From Rhizobiaceae bacterium (lineage in GTDB: Bacteria > Pseudomonadota > Alphaproteobacteria > Rhizobiales > Rhizobiaceae): a DNA stretch of 64,000 bases. Made by a program: the position numbers and the translations under genes. Numbering within the stretch: position 1 is the first letter of the stretch; the number at the start of each line of letters is the position of its first letter. Location: contig JARGOF010000004.1 in assembly GCA_029212415.1 (NCBI GenBank), forward strand, positions 62,001 through 126,000, in the 5' to 3' direction. Shown here piece after piece: positions 55,672-64,000 of the stretch. The notes beneath the pieces were generated by a model, which did no database searches, was not told the origin of the DNA, and saw only the letters and a list, made by a program, of their open reading frames with translations.

Positions 55672-56616
55672 TTATTTCAAAATATCGGCAATCACGCCCT
55701 GGGCCTTGAGATCGGCTTCGATCTGCGCTTTGGATTCATCGGCATCCTGCCAGTAAATAAGCGCGCCTGTTTCGCTGGCAAGCTTCTGCGCCCGCTCTGA
55801 CATGATCGTTTCCTTTGCCACTGCAATGATCTTTTCGCGTGCGTCCGCGGGCGTATCCTTGCGAACAAAAAGACCATTCCACAGAGCCAGGTTGATTTCC
55901 GGCACCAGCTCAGAAACCGTCGGTGTATCGGGTGTCAGTGGAATACGCTCATTGCCGATCGAGGCCAGAACCTTGACCTTGTCGAGGCAGGGCAGAACCA
56001 GTTGCAATGTTGTATTCATCACATCGACATCACCGGAGGCCAGCGAATTGCAGTCCAGCGCGTCAAATGCCGCATCGGAAGCAAAGCTGAAGCCTTTCGA
56101 CTTTGCCAGGGCAAGGGTCACCTGCGTGGGTGGCAGGGGCGCACCGAAATGGCCCAGCGCGACATCATTGGTTTTGGCATATTCCGCCAGACCGTCAATA
56201 TCATCATAGGGTGCATCCTGTCCTGCGACGATGACGAAGGGATAGGTCAGAAAGATGCCCAGTGGCTCAAAGGGATTCGGATTCAGCTCAGGTATGCCGA
56301 TTTGCGGCCCGACGGTTGGTACCCCGACAACAAATGAGCCCACTGTGTAACCATCAGCGGGCTCATTGGCGACGAATATGGCACCGGGAAACGGACCGCC
56401 GCCACCGCCGGGCTTATTCAGCACCGCAGCCGGTGAGCCGTATTTGGCCTGAAAGTCTTCCGCGATCATGCGCGTGAGAACGTCTTCGAGATCACCTGGA
56501 GCCCAGGGCACGACAAAGGCGACCGGTTTTTCAGGATATTCAGCAAATGAAGGGGTGGCGGCAAGGGTGCCTAACGAGACTGTGGCGGCAAGCGCCAAGG
56601 TAAGCAGCGATTTCAT
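55672..56616 (-). CDS. tctC: Tripartite tricarboxylate transporter, periplasmic binding protein TctC
   Basis: This 314-residue periplasmic solute receptor has a signal peptide (MKSLLTLALAATVSLGTLAATPSFA) and the TctC core (YPEKPVAFVVPWAPGD, VLNKPGGGGG, EPADGYTVGSF and TPTVSELVPEI). ATG 56616 has a GGGAGAAAC site; the open frame extends eight codons upstream. It faces iclR across a 130-base region, so the IclR protein is the likely regulator of the transporter. Confidence 0.94.
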   Translation of the reverse strand: MKSLLTLALAATVSLGTLAATPSFAEYPEKPVAFVVPWAPGDLEDVLTRMIAEDFQAKYGSPAAVLNKPGGGGGPFPGAIFVANEPADGYTVGSFVVGVPTVGPQIGIPELNPNPFEPLGIFLTYPFVIVAGQDAPYDDIDGLAEYAKTNDVALGHFGAPLPPTQVTLALAKSKGFSFASDAAFDALDCNSLASGDVDVMNTTLQLVLPCLDKVKVLASIGNERIPLTPDTPTVSELVPEINLALWNGLFVRKDTPADAREKIIAVAKETIMSERAQKLASETGALIYWQDADESKAQIEADLKAQGVIADILK

Positions 56617-56744
56617 ATGTTTCTCCCAGTTTCGGTTCATTATTTAAACCGGCGTTGCATTTTTATCTTGCTACCAAAATTGAAGTCTGTCAACTTATTG
56701 AGCAGCTTCGGATGGAAAACCAGATGATCTGGTGGGAAAATTGA

Positions 56745-57560
56745 ATGGGAAAAATATCAAAGGCATTGAATCTGTTGAATTATTTTTCCGAGCTCATGCC
56801 GGAAATCGGTTTGGCGGAGTTCAGTCGCCTGACGGGACAGGATAAAGCCACCGTGCATCGGCACCTGGCTGAACTGGAATCAAACGGGTTCCTGGATCAG
56901 AATCCCTACACACGAAAATACCGGTTGGGTGCTGCCGTATTGAGGCTTTCTGCCGTGCGCGAAAGGACATTCCCGGCGCGGCGCATCCTGTCACAATGGG
57001 TGGATGAACTGTCACTCAAGAGCAACGAGTTGGTTCATGCATCCCTCATCCAGGGTTACGGCATGTCTTCATTGTATTTCCGTGACACGGGCTCTGGCGG
57101 AACAAGGGTGTATTTTTCCGAAGCCGACATCCTGCCCCTGCATGCAACAGCCTCCGGGGTCTGTGCTCTGGCCTTTGGTCCGCCCACCCTCCTGCAGCAC
57201 ACCGCCTCGAAGACATTGGACAGGTTTACGCAGCAAACGGTTACCGATCACAATGAACTCAACGCCATGGTCGAAAAGACACGGCGGCAGGGATATTCTT
57301 TCACCAATCAGACCTATGAGGCCGAAATCTGCTCGATTGCCGCTCCGTTTTTCGAAGACAGGGCGATCGCCTACGGCACGATCACGATTGCCGTCCCGGC
57401 TTCGAGAATGAACGACGATTCGAAGATGCGTTTCGTCACTTTATTGTGGAACGCAGCGACAGCAATTTCGGCAGAGTTGGGGGGCGCAATCCCCGAAGAC
57501 CTGAAACAGGTATGGAACGAGGCGGCCCAGGGCCGCGGACAAATGGAGCGACAATCATGA
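56745..57560 (+). CDS. IclR-family transcriptional regulator
   Basis: This 271-residue protein has an N-terminal helix-turn-helix (LAEFSRLTGQDKATVHRHLAELESNGFL, residues 24-51) and a C-terminal IclR effector domain (LPLHATASGVCALAF, with the EAEICSIAAPFF segment). It is divergent from tctCBA and its stop overlaps the aminotransferase start (ATGA), so it probably controls both sides. The effector is presumably the transported acid or amine. Confidence 0.95.
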   Translation: MGKISKALNLLNYFSELMPEIGLAEFSRLTGQDKATVHRHLAELESNGFLDQNPYTRKYRLGAAVLRLSAVRERTFPARRILSQWVDELSLKSNELVHASLIQGYGMSSLYFRDTGSGGTRVYFSEADILPLHATASGVCALAFGPPTLLQHTASKTLDRFTQQTVTDHNELNAMVEKTRRQGYSFTNQTYEAEICSIAAPFFEDRAIAYGTITIAVPASRMNDDSKMRFVTLLWNAATAISAELGGAIPEDLKQVWNEAAQGRGQMERQS

Positions 57561-58915
57561 ATTCCCAGAACATCAACTTCCTCAAAGAAAACAATGCGCG
57601 CCACATGTTTCATCCGATGGCCCACCCTGCCGACAGTCTGGCAAACCCGCCGAAGATCATCACCGGTGGTTCAGGTGTGCGCATTCGCGATGTTGATGGC
57701 AAGGAAACCATCGATGCGGTCGGCGGCCTTTGGAATGTAAACCTTGGCTACTCATGCGCACCTGTGAAAGAAGCCATCACCCAACAGCTTGATGCACTTC
57801 CCTATTATTCCATATTTCGCGGCACATCCAACGACGCCATCATCACGCTCTCCTACGAGCTCGCCGATTTCTTCGCCGAAGACGGACTGGTGCGGGCCTT
57901 TTTCACCTCGGGCGGATCAGACAGTGTTGAAACAGCCCTGCGCCTGGCGCGGCAATTCCACAAGATCAGAGGCGAACATGGCCGGGTCAAATTCATCAGC
58001 CTGAAGAAAGGCTATCATGGCACCCACATGGGTGGGGCGTCGATCAACGGAAACGCCAATTTCCGCACACCCTACGAGCCGCTTCTGCCTGGCTGCCATC
58101 ATATTCCCGCGCCTTACACCTACCGCAATCCCTTTGATGAAACCGACCCGGCCAAACTGGCGAAGCTCTGTGCGGCAGCGCTGGAAGATGAAATCGCCTT
58201 TCAGGGCGCAAGCACCATTGCCGCCTTTATCATGGAACCGATCCTGGGGGCCGGAGGCGTGATCCCGCCGCACAAGTCCTTCATGCCGATGGTGCGCGAG
58301 ATCTGCGACCGAAACGGCATTCTGCTGATCGCCGATGAAGTGATCACGGCCTTTGGGCGCTTGGGCGCTTGGAGCGGTTCGCGCCTCTGGGGCGTCAAAC
58401 CGGACCTGATGTGCACGGCAAAAGCCATCACCAATGGATTTTTCCCCTTCGGTGCCGTCATGATGGCGCAGCACTTCGTCGATGTTTTCGAAAATGACAA
58501 GACAGGCGCAGCGTCCATCGGGCACGGCTATACCTATTCCGGCCATCCCGTGGGTGCTGCCGCCGCTCTGGCCTGCCTTGCGGAAACCAGAAGGCTCGAC
58601 GTCAAGACAAATGCAGCCGCCCGGGGAACCCAGCTCTTCCAAGGCATTGAAGCGCTGATGGAAAAACACGCGATCATCGGTGACATCCGCGGCGGCCACG
58701 GATTGATGGCGGCCATGGAATTGGTGCGTGACCGGGCAACAAAGGCCCCGATCGACAAGGCAACAACCGCCAAATTTCAGGAGGTTGTCTATGAGAATGG
58801 TGTGATGGTGCGCATCTCCGGACCGAATGTCATCCTGTCGCCGCCACTCATCATTTCACAAAGTGACGTCGATCAGGTGCTTGGGGCACTGGATGCCGGC
58901 TTCAGCGCTCTTTGA
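57557..58915 (+). CDS. Class III PLP-dependent aminotransferase
   Basis: This 452-residue protein is a class III (omega-type) aminotransferase. The lysine that binds PLP is in CTAKAITNGFFPFGAV. The FFTSGGSDSVETALRLARQ glycine-serine motif and GTHMGGASINGN-type region are in place, and DEVITAFGRLG carries the conserved Asp. It overlaps the iclR stop as ATGA. Such enzymes transfer an amino group from omega-amino acids or diamines; the amine or beta-amino acid is unknown. The MBL-fold gene follows. Confidence 0.93.
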   Translation: MNSQNINFLKENNARHMFHPMAHPADSLANPPKIITGGSGVRIRDVDGKETIDAVGGLWNVNLGYSCAPVKEAITQQLDALPYYSIFRGTSNDAIITLSYELADFFAEDGLVRAFFTSGGSDSVETALRLARQFHKIRGEHGRVKFISLKKGYHGTHMGGASINGNANFRTPYEPLLPGCHHIPAPYTYRNPFDETDPAKLAKLCAAALEDEIAFQGASTIAAFIMEPILGAGGVIPPHKSFMPMVREICDRNGILLIADEVITAFGRLGAWSGSRLWGVKPDLMCTAKAITNGFFPFGAVMMAQHFVDVFENDKTGAASIGHGYTYSGHPVGAAAALACLAETRRLDVKTNAAARGTQLFQGIEALMEKHAIIGDIRGGHGLMAAMELVRDRATKAPIDKATTAKFQEVVYENGVMVRISGPNVILSPPLIISQSDVDQVLGALDAGFSAL

Positions 58916-58945
58916 CAGGAACGAAAGCGATTTGGGACCATTTCG

Positions 58946-59821
58946 ATGAAGACCATTGGCGATACAGACAATTTCGTTGCCCTTCTTGGCACCAAGGGTG
59001 GCCCGGCCATCCGTCCGGGGTCAACAAACCCGACGTCCAACCTGCTTGTGTTGGAGGGCCGGAAAATCGTCGTCGATTGCGGCCTGGGTGTCACCCGCGG
59101 TCTTGTCGATCAGGGCATGGCGCTGAAAGACCTGGAGCTGATTTTCATTACGCATCTGCATTCCGATCATTATCTGGAACTGGGCGGCCTGCTGCACACG
59201 GCCTGGACGGCAGGCCTGAAAACCCCGGTCACTGTCTTTGCGCCCAAGGGCGCAGACCAGTACTGGCAGCATTTCCTCTGCGCCATGAAGGCCGATATCG
59301 AATTGAGAATGGCGGATGAAGGCAGGCCTGACCTTGCCGCACTGGTGTCTTTCAAGACTCTGGACGATGGGCCCGTATTGAACAGTCGCGCGCTGACGGT
59401 CTCAGCGATGCGCAACACACATCCGCCGCTGATCGATACATTCTCCCTTCGGTTTTCCGGGCGCAGGCATGATGTGGTCTTTTCGGGCGACACCGCCTAC
59501 CTGCCAAAGCTCGCCGAATTTGCCCGGGACGCGAACCTTCTCATCCATGAAGCCATGCTGGGTGAGGCCCTCGACGCCCTGTTCAAGCGGATCGGCAACA
59601 CGGATGACCGGCTGATGAAACATTGGCTGCGCTCCCACACGATGGCCGGCGATGCAGGAAAGATCGCCACGCAGGCCGGCGTCAAGGCTCTGGCACTGAA
59701 CCATCTGATCCCTTCCGATGATCCCGATTTCACCGACGAGGATTGGCACCGTGCCGTCAGGCCCACCTGGGATGGGTCGCTTCATATCGGCAGCGATGGC
59801 TTGCGGATTGAGCTTGAATGA
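58946..59821 (+). CDS. MBL-fold metal-dependent hydrolase
   Basis: This 291-residue protein has the metallo-beta-lactamase motif HLHSDHY preceded by T (H70-x-H72-x-D74-H75), and later SGDTAY and NHLIP segments, so it should hold two metal ions. It resembles arylsulfatase/RNase Z-like or phosphonate-type MBL hydrolases rather than beta-lactamases. The substrate is unknown; gene position after the aminotransferase suggests a role in the same catabolic route. It converges on the sulfatase gene. Confidence 0.88.
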   Translation: MKTIGDTDNFVALLGTKGGPAIRPGSTNPTSNLLVLEGRKIVVDCGLGVTRGLVDQGMALKDLELIFITHLHSDHYLELGGLLHTAWTAGLKTPVTVFAPKGADQYWQHFLCAMKADIELRMADEGRPDLAALVSFKTLDDGPVLNSRALTVSAMRNTHPPLIDTFSLRFSGRRHDVVFSGDTAYLPKLAEFARDANLLIHEAMLGEALDALFKRIGNTDDRLMKHWLRSHTMAGDAGKIATQAGVKALALNHLIPSDDPDFTDEDWHRAVRPTWDGSLHIGSDGLRIELE

Positions 59822-59880
59822 AACCGTTAACGGCAGGCGCAGGAAGCTGGTGATAGCCGATCAGCAGCCAGCGTGTTTTT

Positions 59881-61536
59881 TCAATCCACGTTCGCAGGCC
59901 CGGTGGGAACAAGGCTGCTGAACGGCTTTCCTGTCGCCTGTTCATATTCGGCCTCATCCCAGAACCCGATCAAAACCCCAAATTCCGCAGTCAGCGGCAA
60001 CCGCGACACGAGCTCCGCGTTGGCCGTTATGCGGGCATGATGTTGCAGGGACCATGTCATCAGGGCCTTCTCCATCCGCTCGCGCGCTTCGCAATGCTGT
60101 TGCAGATCGGATCCCCCGATGTCATCAAGCTCATCAGGATCCAGTTCCAAGTCAAACAGAAACGGTCTGAAGCCTTCGCATCTTATGTATTTCCAGCGCC
60201 CGTCAAACATCATCACAGTACGGGCATCCTCCTGCGGCACCTCGAGTGCCCGCGCCATTTCAAAGCTGGAATAGTCATGCTCACTGATCACATACCGCCT
60301 CGAAAAGCCGTCTTTCCCATGCAGCAGCGGCATCAGATTCCGGCCTTCCAGGACATGGGGTTTGGGCGGGCAGCCCAGAGCGTCCATGAACGTCGGCGCA
60401 AGATCAATCATTTCCACCAAAGCATCTGAAACGTTGCCGCGCGTATCGTTTGCTGCAGGTCTCGGGTCGCAGATAATCAGGGGTACCTTTACGGCTGACT
60501 GATGATAGAAATCCTTGTCGCCCATCCAATGGTCGCCCATGTAATCGCCATGATCGGAGGTGAAGGCGACAATGGTGTTTTCGCTCAGGCCCTTCTCATC
60601 CATCCAGGCAAACAATCGACCCAGATTGTCATCGAGTTGTTTGATCAGCCCCATATAGGCGGGGATTACATGATCGCGCACCTGGTCACGCGCAAAACAG
60701 CGACAGACGCGCGATTGCAGATAGGCGCGCAACAAGGGGTGGTCGGTGTCGCGCTCGGCGGAAGACCTGATCGGTGCGATGATGTGTTCAGGGCCATACA
60801 TGTCATGATAGGGTGCCGGAACGATATAGGGCCAATGGGGCTTGATATAGCTCAAGTGACACAGCCAGGGCTCCTCCTGCTGCATGGCGTCCTCCATGAA
60901 ATCCATGGCGCGGTTGGTCATATAGGCCGTTTCTGAATGTTCCTCCGGAATATTCGCCTCCAGACGGGAATTCTTCAGCAGCCAGGCGGACATGAGCGTC
61001 CCATCCTCATCGATGCCGGAGTTTGCAAAGTCCTCCCAGGGATTGTCGGATTTATAGCCCAATGCCATCAGATAATCGTCATAGGCCGACCAGCGCTGCC
61101 CAATGCTGTCAGGATGAAGACCGTCGTCCCTTTCAAAAGGTTCAAAACCACATTCGGATACGCGCACACCAATTTCACTCTTGGGGTCGACGCCCAGCCA
61201 GGCCATGCCTTCCGCATCCGCAACCATGTGGGTCTTTCCCACGAGCCCGGCACGTATGCCTGCAGCGCGAAGATGATCACCCAGCGTGGGCTCGCCTACC
61301 CTCAAGGGTATGCCGTTCCAGGTCGATCCATGGCTGCGCACATATCGCCCCGTATAGGCGGACATGCGCGAAGGTCCGCATACGGGCGATTGTACATAGG
61401 TATTGGTAAAGCGAACGCCACGCGCGGCCAGACTGTCGATATGGGGCGTGTGCAGATGCGGGTGACCGTAGCAGCTCAGATAATCAAACCGCAGTTGATC
61501 AGCCATGATCCATAGAACATTCGGCTTTTTTGTCAT
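59881..61536 (-). CDS. Sulfatase / phosphonate-monoester-hydrolase-type enzyme
   Basis: This 551-residue protein of the alkaline phosphatase superfamily carries the formylglycine motif C53-G-P-S-R57 (SPVCGPSRMSAYTGR), the N-terminal metal Asp (WIMADQLR), and the later SDHGDYMGD and KDFYHQSAVKVPLI metal and substrate segments. A formylglycine-generating enzyme elsewhere must convert Cys53. Sulfate-ester or phosphonate-monoester cleavage are both possible. The start ATG 61536 has a weak ribosome site and is preceded directly by a block of 15-bp repeats. Confidence 0.9.
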   Translation of the reverse strand: MTKKPNVLWIMADQLRFDYLSCYGHPHLHTPHIDSLAARGVRFTNTYVQSPVCGPSRMSAYTGRYVRSHGSTWNGIPLRVGEPTLGDHLRAAGIRAGLVGKTHMVADAEGMAWLGVDPKSEIGVRVSECGFEPFERDDGLHPDSIGQRWSAYDDYLMALGYKSDNPWEDFANSGIDEDGTLMSAWLLKNSRLEANIPEEHSETAYMTNRAMDFMEDAMQQEEPWLCHLSYIKPHWPYIVPAPYHDMYGPEHIIAPIRSSAERDTDHPLLRAYLQSRVCRCFARDQVRDHVIPAYMGLIKQLDDNLGRLFAWMDEKGLSENTIVAFTSDHGDYMGDHWMGDKDFYHQSAVKVPLIICDPRPAANDTRGNVSDALVEMIDLAPTFMDALGCPPKPHVLEGRNLMPLLHGKDGFSRRYVISEHDYSSFEMARALEVPQEDARTVMMFDGRWKYIRCEGFRPFLFDLELDPDELDDIGGSDLQQHCEARERMEKALMTWSLQHHARITANAELVSRLPLTAEFGVLIGFWDEAEYEQATGKPFSSLVPTGPANVD

Positions 61537-61543
61537 CAGATTC

Positions 61544-61619
61544 GTTTTCCCAAGTGTCGGTTTTCCAAATGTCGGTTTTCCAAATGTCGGTTTCCCAACT
61601 GTCTGTTGCCCAAGTGTCT
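61544..61619. repeat. Five imperfect 15-bp tandem repeats upstream of the sulfatase gene
   Basis: Consecutive units begin at 61544 (16 bases), 61560, 61575, 61590 and 61605. Two are identical (GTTTTCCAAATGTCG) and the others differ by two to six bases. They lie 8-83 bases before the sulfatase ATG on its strand, where a regulator or RNA polymerase would bind, so they may be an operator array or may affect the 5' end of the mRNA by copy number. Confidence 0.85.
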
Positions 61620-61847
61620 GTCGGGGCCAGAATGGTTGCGCGAAAGGAGCAAATCAGATTCTCCGCAGTCCGCCAAAACCGGCAGAGATCGCATTGTTAG
61701 CCCCCTCCCCACCGCGCTGATCATGCGCGAAATGGCGTGTATTTTGCAATCGCATGAAGCCCAGTTCCAGGAAAATATCCAGCGCAAAGAGCGCCGGCCA
61801 GAACAAGGCGTCCTGTCACTGGCCTCGAAACAGGAGTTAATCAGAGA

Positions 61848-62609
61848 TTATAAACTCAATGCCTTGTTCACCAGCGCCCTTTTGTCGGGATAGATGTCCA
61901 CGTTGACACCCCGTTCCATCAGCGCGTCTTTCAATTCATCTTCCGGCAAGGCTTCAATCGCAGCTTCCGTCATGTTGAGAAAATTGATTTTTCGTTTGAA
62001 GGGCGGATTTGTTGCACCAAAGGTCTCACGATTCTCAAATTTGAAATCCTCGGCATATTTGCCAAAAAAATGCGTGAGAAACGTATTGAGGCTGGGCCTG
62101 ACCCTTTTATCCTCTGTCATCAGGTTGGCTGATGCATCCAGGGTTTCAACCATCAGTCTCGCCCATCGTTGAGCGCCCTTTTCATTCATCAGTTGCATGG
62201 CATTGTGGGTATGATGGAAGTTGAGCCGGAACTCCCCGCCATGATAAGCAGGCCCTGCCCCCATGACATCCAGCCACAGGCCAGCCTGTGTGGCGACATG
62301 ATGGTCTGCTGCGCCCACCCGAGCAAAGACAGAACGAAACCAGTCTTCATCGTCGAAAACCCGCTCATAGAAATTCCTGACGATGCCAACAATACGATCT
62401 TGTCCAAGCACCGAGAACAATTGCCAGAACTGAATGGGTTTGTTGATATCAGAGGGTGCGGAAAGAGAAATGATATCCGGCATGCGGTGCGCGTTTTTGG
62501 GAAGCACTTTTTTGGCAACGGCAGCATCTATGTATTTGAGCCGGGTAATTTCCGTCATGTAGCCAAGGGCCGTTGGATATTTTGCACTGGACAAGCCGCT
62601 CTCAGACAT
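61848..62609 (-). CDS. Globin-like protein with C-terminal SAP-like segment
   Basis: This protein of about 253 residues has a globin-like core (about residues 60-205): FWQLFSVLGQDRIVGIVRNFYERVF, VATQAGLWLDVMGAGPAYHGG, NFHHTHNAMQLMNEKGAQRW and FLTHFFGKYAE. The order resembles truncated haemoglobins, with His in NFHHTHN as a possible proximal ligand. The last 35 residues (ALPEDELKDALMERGVNVD to VNKAL) look like a SAP-type helix-loop-helix, an unusual partner. Haem binding and DNA binding are inferred. ATG 62609 is chosen; a GTG is three codons upstream. Confidence 0.6.
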   Translation of the reverse strand: MSESGLSSAKYPTALGYMTEITRLKYIDAAVAKKVLPKNAHRMPDIISLSAPSDINKPIQFWQLFSVLGQDRIVGIVRNFYERVFDDEDWFRSVFARVGAADHHVATQAGLWLDVMGAGPAYHGGEFRLNFHHTHNAMQLMNEKGAQRWARLMVETLDASANLMTEDKRVRPSLNTFLTHFFGKYAEDFKFENRETFGATNPPFKRKINFLNMTEAAIEALPEDELKDALMERGVNVDIYPDKRALVNKALSL

Positions 62610-62812
62610 TTTTTTCACAAGTGAATTCTTCGCCTCGTGGTTCGATCCTTAGATCAGGAAATCGGCAAGAACACTTTGTCTATTTTTAACTTATGCAGGA
62701 AAGCCTGCAAAAAACCATCCAAGTCCAATTTCGACAAGCACCCCGGAAAACCTGGCGCGAAGTAGTGTTCCGGGTTGCACTGCCCGCGTAACAGCGGATT
62801 GGTCAGATATCG

Positions 62813-63865
62813 TCATGCCGCAGATGCGTGCGGTGCGACTGAATCGCGCAAGACAATTTCGAACCCCACATCTTTGGGTTTGGCACTGACATCTTCTCCG
62901 TGGATCTTTGCCATCAACATGGATGCCGCATGACAGCCCATTTCAAAAGCGGGCGAACGAATGGTTGTCAAAGCCGGTTCGATGGATGCAGCAATTTCAA
63001 AATCTCCAAACCCGGCAACAGACATGACGGAGGGCACGTGAATACCGCGCCGTGCGCATTCGAAAATCGCGCCGGCGGCATGAATATCCGTGCATCCGAT
63101 AATGGCATCAAGGCGCGGTTCGCGCTCAAGCAAAGCGGCCAGCCCCAGACGTCCACTTTCATAGTCCTTTTGAGCAGCCGAACTGAAAATCAATTGGTCC
63201 GGGCAACCATTTGCCTGAACTGCAGCAATGAACCCGTTTCGTCGCTCCTCGTAGCGCCTTATCCCCGGCGTATGAAAATCGACATATCCGACATATTTCC
63301 TGCCTTGATCAAGAACGTGGCAGGTCATGGAGCGCATTGCGTCAAAATCGGAGAATCCGACAGCCATGTCCAGAATCGGACCGTTGAGAGCCCACAATTC
63401 AACGACGGGAATACCGATCGCAGTGACCATTTTTTCCAGTTTTGGGGAATGATCGTTACCAATCAGCACAATGCCATCGGGCCGACGTTCCAGCAGCGTC
63501 GCTACAATTTCAGCTTCGCGATCGGGAGAAAATGCGCTTGAAGACAAAAGCAGTTCATAACCATCCTTGTTCAACCGAGCGACGAGCCCTTCGATCGTGC
63601 GCGCAAAGTTTGAATTGGAGAGTGTCGGAACAACGACTGCGACGACCTTGCTGCGGCGTGAAGACAGCTCTCCGGCAACGGCGTTGGGAATGTAGCCAAG
63701 ATCCTCGGCCACCTTCTGGACGCGTTTAAGCGTTTCAGGCGCCAGCCGTTCCGGCATGCTGAAGGCTCGCGATACCGTAATGAGCGACACTTTTGCCGCT
63801 TCAGCGACGTCTTTGCCCGTCGCCCAGGAGCCGTAGGATCGCTTCGCTTTGCGGGCGCGTTTCAT
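62813..63865 (-). CDS. LacI/GntR-family transcriptional regulator
   Basis: This 350-residue protein has an N-terminal LacI helix-turn-helix (GKDVAEAAKVSLITVSRAFS, residues 17-36), the hinge (YIPNAVAGELSSRRSK) and a periplasmic-binding-protein-like effector domain. It has a GGAGGAAAC site before ATG 63865. It ends in the same direction as the gene entering from the right edge, probably its own operon or a sugar-uptake operon it controls. Confidence 0.94.
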   Translation of the reverse strand: MKRARKAKRSYGSWATGKDVAEAAKVSLITVSRAFSMPERLAPETLKRVQKVAEDLGYIPNAVAGELSSRRSKVVAVVVPTLSNSNFARTIEGLVARLNKDGYELLLSSSAFSPDREAEIVATLLERRPDGIVLIGNDHSPKLEKMVTAIGIPVVELWALNGPILDMAVGFSDFDAMRSMTCHVLDQGRKYVGYVDFHTPGIRRYEERRNGFIAAVQANGCPDQLIFSSAAQKDYESGRLGLAALLEREPRLDAIIGCTDIHAAGAIFECARRGIHVPSVMSVAGFGDFEIAASIEPALTTIRSPAFEMGCHAASMLMAKIHGEDVSAKPKDVGFEIVLRDSVAPHASAA

Positions 63866-63882
63866 GTTTCCTCCATATGAAA

Positions 63883-63906
63883 CGGGCGGGGTGTTGGCCC
63901 CGCCCG
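63883..63906 (-). terminator. GC-rich stem-loop after the right-edge gene
   Basis: Arms CGGGCGGGG and CCCCGCCCG pair over nine bases around a 6-base loop. On the minus strand it follows the right-edge gene by about 28 bases and precedes the LacI gene, with a short TTT after the stem, so it is a likely terminator of the right-edge gene. Confidence 0.7.
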
Positions 63907-63933
63907 ACAGTTTATCACTTTACCTATGCGATC

Positions 63934-64000
63934 CTAGACGCCTCGTTCCTGCCGCCAGATATCATCACGCGGCATATCCGGTTTAGCTGGACGCACATCG
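63934..64000 (-). CDS. C-terminal fragment of a gene entering from the right edge
   Basis: The last 21 codons of a minus-strand gene are visible (DVRPAKPDMPRDDIWRQERGV, stop TAG at 63934-63936). The fragment is too short to identify. The hairpin after it and the LacI regulator downstream suggest the end of an operon, perhaps regulated by that LacI protein. Confidence 0.6.
   Translation of the reverse strand, partial: DVRPAKPDMPRDDIWRQERGV

Noticed and set aside
61536..61787. 83-codon minus-strand frame with RHLEN-like peptide repeats before the sulfatase
   Set aside because: The peptide repeats only reflect the five 15-bp DNA repeats read in one frame. It ends in a stop at the sulfatase start in another frame and is preceded by no ribosome site.
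62694..62714. Hairpin TGCAGG-AAAG-CCTGCA next to a run of A
   Set aside because: The A-run follows the stem on the plus strand, and on the minus strand the T-run precedes the stem, so neither orientation forms an intrinsic terminator.

Overview
The window looks like a chromosomal segment of an alphaproteobacterium, most likely of the order Hyphomicrobiales (Rhizobiales). The reasons are a separate F0 ATP synthase operon (atpI-atpB-atpE-b'-b), a BacA/SbmA-type peptide transporter, an FMN-riboswitch-controlled RibN-type riboflavin transporter, NnrU, an IclR/LacI/TctABC-rich catabolic region and a moderate-to-high GC content. The genus cannot be fixed from the sequence. I see no rRNA, tRNA, CRISPR array or insertion sequence.

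Positions 1-21300 are mostly ordinary chromosome: a cut-off SorC-type regulator, NUDIX hydrolase, crotonase, radical SAM protein, rnhB, ribN with its riboswitch, the F0 operon, a SleB-type wall hydrolase, der with a YfgM-like partner, NnrU, a small DksA-type protein, a polysaccharide deacetylase, bacA, an MFS transporter, an ArsR-SRPBCC-DUF899 operon and the divergent pobR/pobA pair for 4-hydroxybenzoate.

Positions 21400-46100 form a surface-glycoconjugate island. It holds an AGE-family epimerase and a GmhB-like phosphatase. Next come an HMW1C/ApNGT-type cytoplasmic N-glycosyltransferase and, directly beside it, a 1187-residue autotransporter. The autotransporter passenger is a run of about 26 short repeats carrying a regular series of N-x-S/T sequons. 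After these come a carbamoyltransferase with its SxtJ partner and a 49-residue DUF5989 (SxtK-like) gene. The rest of the island holds two membrane-anchored SGNH hydrolases, a GT2 glycosyltransferase, a sulfotransferase-like protein, two TPR-GT9-like fusion glycosyltransferases, a double haem-oxygenase-like diiron protein, and hldE-hldD for ADP-heptose. The most interesting reading is a self-contained protein-glycosylation system: an adhesin plus its own N-glycosyltransferase, with ADP-heptose supply and TPR-GT9 enzymes that may add or build a second kind of sugar.

Positions 46100-59800 look like a catabolic operon for an N-methylated or similar amine. They hold a TctABC transporter, a divergent IclR regulator, an aldehyde dehydrogenase, a dimethylglycine-dehydrogenase-like flavoprotein, a Tm-1-like protein, a trimethylamine-dehydrogenase-like flavoprotein, a class III aminotransferase and an MBL-fold hydrolase. 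Positions 59880-64000 hold a sulfatase preceded by five 15-bp tandem repeats, a globin-like protein with a SAP-like tail, a LacI regulator, and the end of an unidentified gene running off the right edge.
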